Source of the DNA: Pseudomonas sp. GOM7
GTDB taxonomy: Bacteria > Pseudomonadota > Gammaproteobacteria > Pseudomonadales > Pseudomonadaceae
Length of the DNA: 64,000 bases
Reading direction: 5' to 3'
NCBI RefSeq assembly: GCF_026723825.1
Contig: NZ_CP113519.1
Location: 558,001 to 622,000, forward strand
Below, one piece after another: positions 51,506 through 60,585 of the stretch. The position numbers and the translations under genes were made by a program. A model generated the notes under the pieces. The model had not been told where the DNA came from and searched no databases. It was given only the letters and a program-made list of their open reading frames with translations. How positions within the stretch are numbered: position 1 is the first letter of the stretch; every line of letters begins with the position of its first letter.

Positions 51506-53260
51506 GTGGCACTGACCATTCTCGGCCTGTCCGGCGCCCTCAGTCACGATCCGTCCGCCGCGCTCTATATCGACGGCAAGCTGATCGCGGCGGTGGAAGA
51601 GGAGCGCTTCGTGCGCGACAAGCACGCGAAGAACCGCATGCCCTACGAATCGGCCAAGTTCTGCCTGGAGCAGGCGGGCATCAAGCCGGCGGACGTCGAT
51701 GTGGTGGCCATTCCCTTCGCCCCCATCAGCATTTTCGAGAAGGCTCGCTGGCAGTACGCCAAGCGCTACGCCTATGCGCCGGATCGTGCCCTGGATGCCA
51801 TCCTGTTCGGCAATCGTCGCTACAAGCGCTACAAGAAGCGTATCGAGTGGTGCCTGGTGCAACTCGGTTTCGACCTGAAGAAGGTCAAGATCGAGCCGGT
51901 CGAACACCACTTGGCGCACGCCTCCAGCGCCTATCACTGCTCGGGATTCAAGGAAAAGACCGCGATCCTTGGTATCGACGGCAAGGGCGAGTACGCCACC
52001 ACTTTCTTCGGCTGGGGTGAGAACGGCAAGATCCACAAGATCAAGGAGTTCTACGACCCGGATTCGCTCGGTGGCCTGTACGGTGCGATCACCGAATACC
52101 TGGGCTTCGAGATGCTCGACGGCGAGTTCAAGGTCATGGGCATGGCGCCCTATGGTGATGCCGCCAAGTACGATTTCTCGCGCCTGGCCAAGTTCGAGAA
52201 CGGCGAGCTGATCATCAACACCGAGTACGCCAATGTCATCGGTTTCCGTCGCTACAAGGAAAACGGCAAGGGTTACTACTTCTCGCCCAAGCTGATCGAG
52301 TGGCTGGGGCCGAAGCGCGAGGGTGACATCGCCGACGACCCCTATATCCATTACGCGGCCAGCATGCAGGCGCTGTTCGAGAAGCTGGCGCTGCAGATGA
52401 TGGAGTACTACCTCGGCGACATCCTCAAGGAAACCGGCAAGATCGCCTTCGCCGGCGGTTGCGCGCTGAACGTCAAACTCAACCAGAAGATCATCGCCCG
52501 CGATGACGTCAAGGAGCTGTTCGTGCAGCCGGCCTCCGGCGACGCCGGCACAGCGGTTGGCGCCGCCGCCTACGTCTCGCACCAGCGCGGCGTACCGGTG
52601 GAGAAGATGGAGCACGTCTACCTCGGCCCCTCGTACAGCAACGAGGAGGTCATCGCTGCCTGCGCCAAACACCCGAACAAACCGGTGTTCAAACGCATCG
52701 ACAACACGGCCGAGCGCATCGCCAGGATCATGGTCGACGGCAACCCGGTGGCCTGGTTCCAGGGACGCATGGAGTTCGGCCCGCGTGCCCTGGGTGGCCG
52801 TTCCATCATCGGCTGCCCGAGCGTGCCGGGTGTGGCCGACCGCATCAACGAGCAGATCAAGTTCCGCGAACGCTGGAGACCCTTCTGCCCGTCCATGCTC
52901 GACACCGTGGCGCCGAAGATGCTCAAGGTGGATCACCCGAGCCCGTTCATGACCTTCACCTTCGAGGTGAACGAGGAGTGGAAGGAGCGCGTCGGCGAAG
53001 TGGTGCACGAGGATGGCACCTCGCGCGCCCAGGTGCTGGAGCGCCAGTACAACCCGCGCTGGTACGACCTGATGCTGGAACTGGAGAAGCTCACCGGCAA
53101 TGGCGTGTCGCTGAACACCTCGCTCAACCGCCGCGGCGAGCCGATGATCTGCTCGCCCACCGATGCGCTGAACATGTTCTACGGCTCGGATCTGCAGTAC
53201 CTGATCATGGAAGACATCCTCGTGGTCAAGGACGGCAAGGACTGGTATGACGGCGTCTGA
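51506..53260 (+). CDS. wapO: Carbamoyltransferase for LPS core (WapO-like)
   Basis: A 584-residue carbamoyltransferase of the NodU/TobZ type. It shows GLSGALSHDPSAAL at the N-terminus and the metal/carbamoyl-adenylate site EHHLAHASSAYHCSGF (about 133-148). GIDGKGEY is the ATP loop, and FAGGCALNVKLN and FGPRALGGRS (about 427-436) complete the fold. It is expected to add a carbamoyl group to a core sugar (7-O-carbamoyl heptose in P. aeruginosa). The start is GTG 51506 with GAGG 9 bases upstream. It overlaps the next gene by 14 bases. Confidence 0.9.
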   Translation: MALTILGLSGALSHDPSAALYIDGKLIAAVEEERFVRDKHAKNRMPYESAKFCLEQAGIKPADVDVVAIPFAPISIFEKARWQYAKRYAYAPDRALDAILFGNRRYKRYKKRIEWCLVQLGFDLKKVKIEPVEHHLAHASSAYHCSGFKEKTAILGIDGKGEYATTFFGWGENGKIHKIKEFYDPDSLGGLYGAITEYLGFEMLDGEFKVMGMAPYGDAAKYDFSRLAKFENGELIINTEYANVIGFRRYKENGKGYYFSPKLIEWLGPKREGDIADDPYIHYAASMQALFEKLALQMMEYYLGDILKETGKIAFAGGCALNVKLNQKIIARDDVKELFVQPASGDAGTAVGAAAYVSHQRGVPVEKMEHVYLGPSYSNEEVIAACAKHPNKPVFKRIDNTAERIARIMVDGNPVAWFQGRMEFGPRALGGRSIIGCPSVPGVADRINEQIKFRERWRPFCPSMLDTVAPKMLKVDHPSPFMTFTFEVNEEWKERVGEVVHEDGTSRAQVLERQYNPRWYDLMLELEKLTGNGVSLNTSLNRRGEPMICSPTDALNMFYGSDLQYLIMEDILVVKDGKDWYDGV

Positions 53261-54377
53261 GCAGGCCGCTGGCCAGGCGCAGCGCTGGGTGCTGCAGTTC
53301 TGCCACGGCTACGACGGCCCCTTTCTGGACTGCGCGCGGCAGTACGCCGTGCTGTTCAAGGGCACGCCTTACAAGGTCTGCACCGTCTACCTGACGGGTA
53401 AGCCGTCGGCGGAGGTCGAGCGTGGCTCGGCTTCCGACGAGGTGATCTTCCTCGATTATTCCAGCGCCCAGGTACGCGGCCTGAAACTGGGGGCCGTCCG
53501 CGATTTCCGCCGGATCGCCGCCTCGCGCGACTTCGCCCTGTGCATCGCCCACCGCTTCAAGCCGATCTACGTCGCCTTGCTGGGCAGCGATCTGCCGGTG
53601 ATCGGCGTGCATCATGCTTTCGGCGACTACAAGCGCCGTTCCCGCCAACTGTTCGCCAATTTTTTCCGCAAGCGCCTGGCGCTGCTTGGGGTGTCCAATG
53701 CAGTGCGTGACGATATGCGCGCCTGTCTGCCTAGTTGGCCGGCCGAGCGTATCGAGACCCTGTACAACCGCATCGATGTCGAGGCCGTGCAGGCCGAGCA
53801 GGTATCCCGCGAGGCTGCGCGCGAGCATCTAGGGCTGCCGCAGGATGCCTGGGTGGTCGGCAACGTTGGCCGTCTACACCCGGACAAGGATCAGGCCACG
53901 CTGATTCGCGGCTTCGCCCAGGCCCTGCCGCAACTGCCAGCCGGGAGTCTGCTGGCGATCATGGGCAGTGGTCGCCTGGAGGCGCAACTCAAGGCTCTGG
54001 CGGTGGAGTTGGGCATTAGCGAGTCGGTGCGCTTTCTCGGCCAGGTGCCGCATGCGCGTCGCTACTTCAAGGCGTTCGATGTGTTTGCCCTGACCTCTGA
54101 TCATGAGCCGTTTGGCATGGTGCTGTTGGAGGCGATGGCGGCAGGGGTGCCGGTGATCTGCAGCGATTGTGGTGGGGCACCAGAGGTGGTGGATAAGGCT
54201 GATGCTTTGTTTGCCTTTGCCGATGATGCGGCGCTCTGTGTTTGTCTGCTGAGCGTAGCCAATGCAGATACTCAACCGAGTATGCAGAGTGTGCAGGCCC
54301 GTTTCAGCGATGCAGGCGCCTATGCCCGTTTCTGGTCGCTGCCGATGGTGCGCTTCATGCAGTCGAGGGTGTCGTGA
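53247..54377 (+). CDS. wapH: GT4 glycosyltransferase (WapH-like)
   Basis: A 376-residue GT-B protein that adds an outer-core sugar. The C-terminal domain has NVGRLHPDKDQATLIRGF (about 209-226), GQVPHARRYFKAFDVFALTS and the donor motif EPFGMVLLEAMAAGVPVICS (about 290-309). It starts inside wapO (14-base overlap). After about 54050 the codons become visibly AT-richer, and the C-terminal part (CVCLLSVANADTQ onward) looks atypical. The recombination boundary of the following low-GC tract may lie here. Its stop shares one base with the next start. Confidence 0.85.
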   Translation: MTASEQAAGQAQRWVLQFCHGYDGPFLDCARQYAVLFKGTPYKVCTVYLTGKPSAEVERGSASDEVIFLDYSSAQVRGLKLGAVRDFRRIAASRDFALCIAHRFKPIYVALLGSDLPVIGVHHAFGDYKRRSRQLFANFFRKRLALLGVSNAVRDDMRACLPSWPAERIETLYNRIDVEAVQAEQVSREAAREHLGLPQDAWVVGNVGRLHPDKDQATLIRGFAQALPQLPAGSLLAIMGSGRLEAQLKALAVELGISESVRFLGQVPHARRYFKAFDVFALTSDHEPFGMVLLEAMAAGVPVICSDCGGAPEVVDKADALFAFADDAALCVCLLSVANADTQPSMQSVQARFSDAGAYARFWSLPMVRFMQSRVS

Positions 54378-55423
54378 TGCCTGAGCGCGTATCAAGGCAA
54401 CTGGTCTATCTGGTCTACGGCGGCAAGGTCGAGTATCACCAGGAGGCCAAATACAGCATTCTTTCTGCATTGCACCATGCGCAGGGCGCTTGCCCTCGCA
54501 TCCTGCTCTACACCGATGAGCCGGCGCAATTCATCGGTTGGCCGGTCGATGTGATCACGCTCGATGATCAGATCTTGAGGGCTTGGACAGGGCCTGCGAC
54601 CTATCTGCACAGGCGCAAGGCTGCAGCTATCCGCGATGCGTTGCAGTATGCCGAGCAAAGCATTTTCATCGACACGGATACCTTTTTCCTGGCCTCGCCG
54701 GTGAAACTTTTCGAGCGTCTTGCAAAGGCGCCTTGGCTGGTCGATGAAATCGAGGGCGTCTGGAAGGAGTACGAAGGCGATGAACTGCATACGGTGCTCG
54801 CGCCTTACTTGGCCGAACAGCACGGCATCGATCAGCGAATGTTGCTGATCAACTCCGGGGTTCTGGGCTTTCAGGGTGATGCCTCTCAGCTAATGGATGA
54901 AACGCTGAACCTCATCGACATCATGCACCCGATGGTTCCCAAGATTCATATCATCGAGCAGTTCGCCGTGAGCGTCGCTGCCAGGCACCTCGGGCGGCCA
55001 GCGGAGTCCCGTGGGGTAATCAAGCACTACTTCTCTGGAAAGAACTACTGGCGTCATATGGTCGCTGCATTCTTTCTGCGTCATGGTGAGAGTTTCTCTG
55101 CGCAAGCCATAGAGGCCGTTCGAGAGGTTCCAACGGATAAACCCAGGCCTGTCTGGTGGCACCGTCTGAACTTTCGTTTGCGTAGTGTCTTTCTCTCCTC
55201 TCGGATGCGTTCACATGCCAAGTTGGCATATTACGCAACGGTGCTATGCGCTGATCCTTATGCCAAGGCTTGTGGTCAGGGCTATGCACAGGAGTTGCGG
55301 CGAAAGGCCATTCCCGAGGGTGAAAGCCTGAGCATACAGCCTTGGAGTAGGGTGCTGACCCGGCAGCAGAAGCAACGTCTGGCCAAGTTGCTGGGCGAGT
55401 CAGCTACAGGTCACATCCCGTGA
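54377..55423 (+). CDS. GT8-like glycosyltransferase with DTDTFF motif
   Basis: A 348-residue protein from ATG 54377, which overlaps the wapH stop. A nucleotide-sugar region has TDEPAQFIGWPVDV (about 50), the metal-binding IFIDTDTFFLAS (about 94-105) and an NSGVLGF motif (about 165), as in GT8-type enzymes. A homologue is encoded at 59264-60319 on the other strand with the same blocks (QLVYL, DTDTFF, NSGV.G). The longer frame from 54242 is inside wapH and is rejected. GAGGGTG serves as ribosome binding site. The sugar and acceptor are unknown. Confidence 0.72.
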   Translation: MPERVSRQLVYLVYGGKVEYHQEAKYSILSALHHAQGACPRILLYTDEPAQFIGWPVDVITLDDQILRAWTGPATYLHRRKAAAIRDALQYAEQSIFIDTDTFFLASPVKLFERLAKAPWLVDEIEGVWKEYEGDELHTVLAPYLAEQHGIDQRMLLINSGVLGFQGDASQLMDETLNLIDIMHPMVPKIHIIEQFAVSVAARHLGRPAESRGVIKHYFSGKNYWRHMVAAFFLRHGESFSAQAIEAVREVPTDKPRPVWWHRLNFRLRSVFLSSRMRSHAKLAYYATVLCADPYAKACGQGYAQELRRKAIPEGESLSIQPWSRVLTRQQKQRLAKLLGESATGHIP

Positions 55424-55454
55424 TTCTTCCTAGTGCCGTTTTCGAGGTGACCCT

Positions 55455-56405
55455 GTGAAGGTGCTTTTTCTGGTTCAGGCCGAGCAGCGAGCGATACTGG
55501 ATCGGTTGTATGAAGGCATTGCCGAGGCGTGCGAGAGTTGCGACATTCGCTGGCTAAGCAGCGATGAACAGGCCAATCTGAAGCGTTATTTCCGCGATCA
55601 TGTCGATCTGTCTCGCTACGACAGAATTCTTTTCTTTCTGCGCTTCAAGAAAGAGATGCGTCAATGGCGTTTCATTCGCACTTTGCCCAACCTGATGATT
55701 TTGGAGCATGACGCCTATCAGAACTATATCCCGTGCAAGTACACGGGAAAGTTCAGTGCGCATTACCGGCGCATGCCCTGGGTGCGCATCATCAGCTCTG
55801 GTGCTCAGGTCAGCCAGCGTCTGCGTGACGAGGGCTTCGATGCATGCTTCGTGCCCAAGGGCTACGACCAGGCCTTGCTCTCTTACCAAGGGCGAGAGCG
55901 TGATATCGAGCTGGCCTTCGTTGGCAGCACCAAGAGCGTGGCCTACAGTGGGCGCAAGGCATTGCTCGACGAGTTGGGACGCCATGAGAACCTGCTCGTG
56001 ACCAAGACCAATTCAGGTGAGGAGTACTGCGAGACTCTCAACCGTATTCGTTTTTTCGTCAGTGCAGACGTGGGAATGGGCGAATACATGATCAAGAACT
56101 TCGAGGCGATGGCCTGTGGTTGTGTGCTGCTGGCTTATGACCAGGGTGAGGTCGAGAACTCGGCACTGGGTTTCGTGGATATGCACAATCTGGTTCTGTA
56201 TCGAACGGTGGCTGAGCTGAGGGAAAAACTGGCCCTGCTGAGAGCTGAGCCTGAGCGGGCACAGCGTATCGCCCAGGCTGGGCGGCTTCTGGTCGAAGAA
56301 AAATATGCCTTCAATCGTATTGGTCAGCAAATAGCTGACGCTATGCGCGCAGCGCCTCGAGCCCCTCAGCGTAGGGCGAGCTGGCTGGCGTGGTTTGGTC
56401 TTTGA
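55455..56405 (+). CDS. CgeB-like/GT-B glycosyltransferase of LPS core
   Basis: A 316-residue protein. It begins MKVLFLVQAEQ and carries RFFVSADVGMGEYMIKNFEAMACGCVLLAYD (the last part, about 200-230, is a GT1/CgeB C-terminal donor motif). GTG 55455 has GAGGTGA 5 bases upstream. The order wapH, this gene, a GT2 gene and waaL recalls the P. aeruginosa outer-core cluster, where a GT (Ssg) is encoded near wapR. The equivalence is likely but not proven by sequence alone. Confidence 0.75.
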   Translation: MKVLFLVQAEQRAILDRLYEGIAEACESCDIRWLSSDEQANLKRYFRDHVDLSRYDRILFFLRFKKEMRQWRFIRTLPNLMILEHDAYQNYIPCKYTGKFSAHYRRMPWVRIISSGAQVSQRLRDEGFDACFVPKGYDQALLSYQGRERDIELAFVGSTKSVAYSGRKALLDELGRHENLLVTKTNSGEEYCETLNRIRFFVSADVGMGEYMIKNFEAMACGCVLLAYDQGEVENSALGFVDMHNLVLYRTVAELREKLALLRAEPERAQRIAQAGRLLVEEKYAFNRIGQQIADAMRAAPRAPQRRASWLAWFGL

Positions 56406-56487
56406 GCGAGGCAGCTTCTCAGTTCTATCAGAACTTTTTGAATGGCCAGTGATGCGAGATGGCTCTTATTCTTCAAGGTGAGTGTTG

Positions 56488-57393
56488 GTGAAAGAAGTTA
56501 ATGAAGAGAAATGTATTGGTGAGGAGGATTCTTTACCGCTCATTTCCGTGATTATTGCATCCTATAATCATGCTCCTTACATAGAGGCCAGCATTCGTAG
56601 TGTCATGCAGCAGACATACTCGAATTTTGAGCTGCTGGTCATCGATGATGGTTCCAGTGATGATAGTGTCGAGTGCATCACCCGCTTGCAGGCGGAGTAT
56701 GCTTTTGACTTTCAGATTCAGCAGAACTGCGGTCTGAGCCGAACACTCAATGCGGCCATCGCACGGAGCAAAGGGAGTCTTATCGTTCCTTTTGGCTCCG
56801 ATGATATCATGCGTCCTCAGCGGCTTGCCGTTCAGGCCGAATACATGCAGGGCAAGCCTGAGGTGGGTATCTGCTCGGCCAACATCGATATTATCGACAG
56901 CAATGGAAAACCTCTTCCTGAGAAAGAGCAAAAACAGCGTCATTTGCCTTTTCGGCGTCTGGATTTCGATGATCTTTTCCTTGATCTCAAGCCGGGCCCG
57001 CAAGCTGCGACCTTGATGTTCAGGCGTGAGGCGTTGGCGGCCGTCGGGGGGTTCAATCCTGAGATTCGTCTCGAGGACGTTTATATCTGTCTGAGCGTTC
57101 TCAGGGCTGGATATTATATCGATATTCTTCCGGATGTTTTGGCTGACTACAGGAAGCACGAAAGCAATACCTACAAGCGCTTGCGCTTCATGGTGGAAAA
57201 CATGCTGAAGACCTATGAGGTTTTCTCGGATCATCCCGCTTATGAGCAAGTCAAGGAAAAATACTTGTGCTCTATGTTCTTGAAGTCTGCTGGGCGTGAT
57301 AAGGAACTGGCACGTGAATTATTAGGTGAGTTACCCTTGCGTAGTTGGAATGCCAAGGTGCTGCGCGGTATTGGCCGTTTGTTGTTTTCTTGA
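56488..57393 (+). CDS. GT2 glycosyltransferase (WapR-like rhamnosyltransferase candidate)
   Basis: A protein of about 301 residues with a GT-A fold. It has ISVIIASYNHAPYIEASIRSVMQQTY (split over about 19-44), ELLVIDDGSSDDS with the DDGS UDP/dTDP-sugar motif and PFGSDDIM (the metal DxD variant). GFNPEIRLEDVYICLSVL is the acceptor region. GTG 56488 is chosen because AAGGTGA is 6 bases away; GTG 56482 is too close. It directly precedes the O-antigen-ligase-like gene, as wapR precedes waaL in P. aeruginosa, where it transfers the rhamnose that receives O antigen. G+C is low here (25 of 60 bases at 56521-56580). Confidence 0.78.
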   Translation: MKEVNEEKCIGEEDSLPLISVIIASYNHAPYIEASIRSVMQQTYSNFELLVIDDGSSDDSVECITRLQAEYAFDFQIQQNCGLSRTLNAAIARSKGSLIVPFGSDDIMRPQRLAVQAEYMQGKPEVGICSANIDIIDSNGKPLPEKEQKQRHLPFRRLDFDDLFLDLKPGPQAATLMFRREALAAVGGFNPEIRLEDVYICLSVLRAGYYIDILPDVLADYRKHESNTYKRLRFMVENMLKTYEVFSDHPAYEQVKEKYLCSMFLKSAGRDKELARELLGELPLRSWNAKVLRGIGRLLFS

Positions 57394-57429
57394 TGGGTCT
57401 TCGTGTGATTTTGTTGTGGGAACTGGTTG

Positions 57430-58614
57430 ATGTGGCGTGAAAGACTATATGGAGGCTATGTTCGCTACTGGTTGCCAGTGGCGCTCGTGCTGTTTCTAAC
57501 GGGTATGTTCTGGGTGGGTGATCGCTCTCTGTATCACAAGCTCTATTATGCCTCTCTGGCTTTTCCCACGTTGGTAGTTCTGGCCACCTGTACCGCGCGA
57601 TTCACATTTTTGCGGCGAGAGCCTCTGTTTTTGTTGGTCTTGATCTTCTCTGCCTACGTTATCCTGTCTCTTGCATGGGCAGTGGGGAAGATCGATTTCT
57701 CGAAGATCAAGCATCCGCTTTATATCGTCATGTTGATATTGGCGGTGGCGGCGTTGGCCGAGCACGATATGCGGCGGCTCATTCAAGTCGTTGGTCTTGC
57801 CGGTGTCGCTGCTGCATTGTCTGCGGTCATAACCATGATCCTCTATTTCAAGGTTAGTGGGCCGCCATCACGGCTGGAAGGATTCGGGGCGTTGTACAAC
57901 CCTCTGCTGACCTCGCATGTCTATGGTTTTTTTGCCGCCTTGTGGCTGGCAGCTTTCATGAGTTCTTCAAGGGTATGGGCTGGTAAGTTGATCATGCTCA
58001 TGACTCTGGTGCTTTTGTTATTTTTTACCGGCTCACGAACACCCTTCATGGCCTTAGGCGTCTGTTTCGTCTGGTTGGTGGTCATGGTTGCGGATCGGCG
58101 TATTGTTTGGCTGCTCATGCTTGCTGCCATAAGCACTGGGCTCGGATTATGGTTCTTTGGGGCCGAGTTACTTGCCCGAGGACTTTCTTATCGGCCGCTG
58201 ATCTGGGCTGAAACCTGGCGCCAGATCATGCCTGCACTCTGGTTTGGCCATGGTTACGATACGAGTATCGACATCTTTGTTCCAGGGCTGAATCGGCTGC
58301 TGGCGGATCCACACAACCTGACCTTGGGAGTGATTTACCAAACAGGATTGTTTGGTGGGCTGATGTGGCTAGCGATTTATCTATATGGGTTCTTGCAGTC
58401 GTGGAAGATGAGGCGCTCTGGACTGGTGCTGATAAGCTCCACTCTTTTGATGTACGGATTTGTCGCTGGAATGACCGAGGGCTCCTCATTCATGTCGCGA
58501 CCCAAGGAACACTGGTTCCTGATATGGATACCTATTGCAATCCATCTTGCCGTGTTACGTAAGGTTTCTATTAAGCACAAGGCAACGAAGAAAGAGACTG
58601 TGGCTGCTGGTTAA
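57430..58614 (+). CDS. waaL: O-antigen ligase-like membrane protein (WaaL)
   Basis: A 394-residue polytopic protein with about 11-12 hydrophobic segments. The WaaL/Wzy_C signature includes a large periplasmic loop (about 232-300). In it, RPLIWAETWRQIMPALWFGHGYDTS leads to a DPHNLTLGVIYQTGLFGGLMW motif (in parts); the conserved His of DPHN is typical. It would join undecaprenyl-linked O antigen to the lipid A core in the periplasm. The start is ATG 57430 after a TTG at 57427. It converges with the next gene, sharing the last bases of the stop codons. Confidence 0.82.
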   Translation: MWRERLYGGYVRYWLPVALVLFLTGMFWVGDRSLYHKLYYASLAFPTLVVLATCTARFTFLRREPLFLLVLIFSAYVILSLAWAVGKIDFSKIKHPLYIVMLILAVAALAEHDMRRLIQVVGLAGVAAALSAVITMILYFKVSGPPSRLEGFGALYNPLLTSHVYGFFAALWLAAFMSSSRVWAGKLIMLMTLVLLLFFTGSRTPFMALGVCFVWLVVMVADRRIVWLLMLAAISTGLGLWFFGAELLARGLSYRPLIWAETWRQIMPALWFGHGYDTSIDIFVPGLNRLLADPHNLTLGVIYQTGLFGGLMWLAIYLYGFLQSWKMRRSGLVLISSTLLMYGFVAGMTEGSSFMSRPKEHWFLIWIPIAIHLAVLRKVSIKHKATKKETVAAG

Positions 58615-59225
58615 GGAGCCATGACCTTTTCATGTAGCGTCTTGAAGGGGAATTCGGCCATAAGACCTTTGTGCTTTAGATAGCGCTCGAAGTGGGCCAG
58701 GTTCCTTCGGGCCTTATGGCGTGAAAGGGGGCGTGACTGAAAACTCAGGTCGGCGATATCGATTAGGCCTAATTGATTGTCCGGTGTCAGCACGATATTG
58801 CCCAGATGCATCGAGCGGAAGTAGATACCCATTCGATGCAGCGTTCTAAAAAGCTCAGCGAGTTGCTCCAGGAGAGAGGTGCTGATTCGTTGCTCTCTTT
58901 CATACAACGAGCTGAGTGTCGTGCCGGCCAGGGCCCGATAGCGAATGGCAGTCCATCCTGCTTTGGGGAGCTTGAAGAGTTCCAGGGGGACTACCGTTGG
59001 TATGCCACGCCGATGGAGCTGTTCAGCATTTCGCCAGAAACGCACCGAGTAGGGCGTCAATAACGCAGAAGACAGGAGGCGCTTGCGCCTGAACAGTTTC
59101 AGGTAGTCGCCATTCTCAAGGAGATAGACCTTGGTTCCATAGCTATCCTCTTCAATGCTTCTGGCGTTGGCCACGAGCTTATCGATGATGGCTTGCGATA
59201 TCGGCTTTACGATGGGCGTGGTCAT
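58611..59225 (-). CDS. Small LPS-kinase-like protein
   Basis: A protein of about 204 residues (ATG 59225; GTG 59243 would add six). It has an ATP-lysine block YLKLFRRKRLLS (about 41-52), LYEREQRISTSLLEQLAELFRTLH, the loop GIYFRSMHLGNIVLT (catalytic HxD altered to RSMHLGN) and LIDIADLSF (metal Asp). In P. aeruginosa a related kinase-like gene lies between waaL and msbA, which is the position here. It is leftward, downstream of the GT8-like gene, and its stop overlaps waaL's stop tail to tail by four bases (58611-58614). Confidence 0.72.
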   Translation of the reverse strand: MTTPIVKPISQAIIDKLVANARSIEEDSYGTKVYLLENGDYLKLFRRKRLLSSALLTPYSVRFWRNAEQLHRRGIPTVVPLELFKLPKAGWTAIRYRALAGTTLSSLYEREQRISTSLLEQLAELFRTLHRMGIYFRSMHLGNIVLTPDNQLGLIDIADLSFQSRPLSRHKARRNLAHFERYLKHKGLMAEFPFKTLHEKVMAP

Positions 59226-59263
59226 GTCGGGGGAATACTGCACCTTGGTGCTAGGCGCGCTCT

Positions 59264-60319
59264 TCAGGCATCAGAGTTCATGGCTGTCGCGCGCAAATTG
59301 CCGAGGTGTTGTTTGAGGTCTTGATGAAATTGGCCCGCCAGAGTACGCAAAATCGGCTGGTTCAGCCATAGATTTAAGGTGGCAGCATCGAGTCGGCGGC
59401 TCAGGCGTCGCTCTGTATTCTCCAGAGCTTTTTCCCACCATACCGCCGAGCAGGCACGATCAAATTCGTTAGGGTATCGGTAGCAGCCGTAGAGCACTTC
59501 TCGCATGAACTGACGCTGCTCTGCCGGTGCAGCCAGAGTGAAGAACTTCTGCAGGCTGCGCAATGGCAATGGTGGGCGAGGCAGGTGCGCCTTGATAGAG
59601 GTGCTATCCTTGAGTGCCTGGCTGCTCAATGGCGCCTGACCGTGCTTGTCGTGCCAGGCCATTATCTTGGCTCTGAACTGCGCCTTGCGGCTCCAGTAAT
59701 GGTGCAGCAAATCTGGACACTCGCGTAGCCGGACCTTCTCATGCGCCGCCAGAGCGAGGCATATCTCCTCAAAGGTATAGACTTCGCCCGCTTCTTCGTG
59801 GAGTTCGTCCATCAGTCGTATCGAGTGTTCAAGTATATGAGCATCGGTTTTATGCAGTCCTATCACCCCAGAATTGGTCTGGCGTAGCGATTGGCTCAGG
59901 AGCCCTTGCCGCGCGATAGCATCCTTGAATGTCTGCGGATGATCGCTGTCGATGAGGCGCTGACCAATGCTGTTGCACAGCAAATGTCCAGGTCTGATTC
60001 GTGTAAAGAGATCGTCGACGCAGTGGTGAAAGAAAGTATCAGTATCTACCAGGGCTGCAATCTCGTGATGACGTAACACCTCGCGCAGCACTGCATGCTT
60101 GATGCGAAAGTGGTAACGATGGGGGCCAGCCCATTGCTCATCGATGATCTGCGTTTTCACGGGTAGGCCGACATATCGCTCTGGAGCATCCGTGAAAACT
60201 TGTATGTCCCATCCGCGGGTTGAGCTTCGAGATAGTGCAGAGACAAGGCTGAATATGGCCTCGAGCTGATAAATCTCGGCACCAAAGGCGAGGTAGACGA
60301 GTTGGGGGCGGTTGTTCAT
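59264..60319 (-). CDS. GT8-like glycosyltransferase, paralogue of 54377-55423
   Basis: A 351-residue protein with the same layout as the gene at 54377: QLVYLAFG at the N-terminus, FTDAPERYVGLPV, WAGPHRYHFRIK, LVDTDTFFHHCVDD (about 92-105) and TNSGVIGLHK (about 147-156). The DxD motif suggests a metal-dependent sugar transfer. ATG 60319 has GGAG 5 bases upstream. It is transcribed leftward into the kinase-like gene (38 bases between its stop and that gene's ATG) and divergent from msbA across a 266-base region. The function is unknown; a core or O-antigen modification is likely from context. Confidence 0.72.
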   Translation of the reverse strand: MNNRPQLVYLAFGAEIYQLEAIFSLVSALSRSSTRGWDIQVFTDAPERYVGLPVKTQIIDEQWAGPHRYHFRIKHAVLREVLRHHEIAALVDTDTFFHHCVDDLFTRIRPGHLLCNSIGQRLIDSDHPQTFKDAIARQGLLSQSLRQTNSGVIGLHKTDAHILEHSIRLMDELHEEAGEVYTFEEICLALAAHEKVRLRECPDLLHHYWSRKAQFRAKIMAWHDKHGQAPLSSQALKDSTSIKAHLPRPPLPLRSLQKFFTLAAPAEQRQFMREVLYGCYRYPNEFDRACSAVWWEKALENTERRLSRRLDAATLNLWLNQPILRTLAGQFHQDLKQHLGNLRATAMNSDA

Positions 60320-60585
60320 ATCGCTCCAGAATTAAGCCGTGTATCCAGGCCGCTACAGGATTTCGTTGCGTAATGCATTGCTTATAGAGCGGGAGTTTTT
60401 CGTCTTCCGCCGCTCACGGTGGCAAGATCGTGCATTGTAGTGGCTAAATGATTTCATTTCTGCGTTGCGATGATCCTGACTGCCCGGTGGCTACCAAAAC
60501 TTCCAAGGGCGTCGTGAGTGTTTAACTCGACAGTGCTGGTACAATCCGCCTCTTGCTAACCCTGCCAGCGCATGAGGCAAGCCGA
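60320..60585. promoter_or_regulatory. Divergent intergenic region upstream of msbA
   Basis: A 266-base gap with no gene and noticeably AT-rich stretches. A possible -10 TACAAT (60540-60545) lies 40 bases before the msbA ATG, but no good -35 is at 16-18 bases. GAGG lies 8-11 bases before ATG 60586. The rest shows no structure I can assign. Confidence 0.35.

Noticed and set aside
54242..54376. An upstream extension of the GT8-like gene into wapH
   Set aside because: The added 45 residues have no family similarity. The ATG at 54377 has a GAGGG ribosome binding site and overlaps the wapH stop as neighbouring genes do.
60540..60545. A TACAAT box as a firm msbA promoter
   Set aside because: No acceptable -35 hexamer lies 16-18 bases upstream, so it is recorded only as a possibility.
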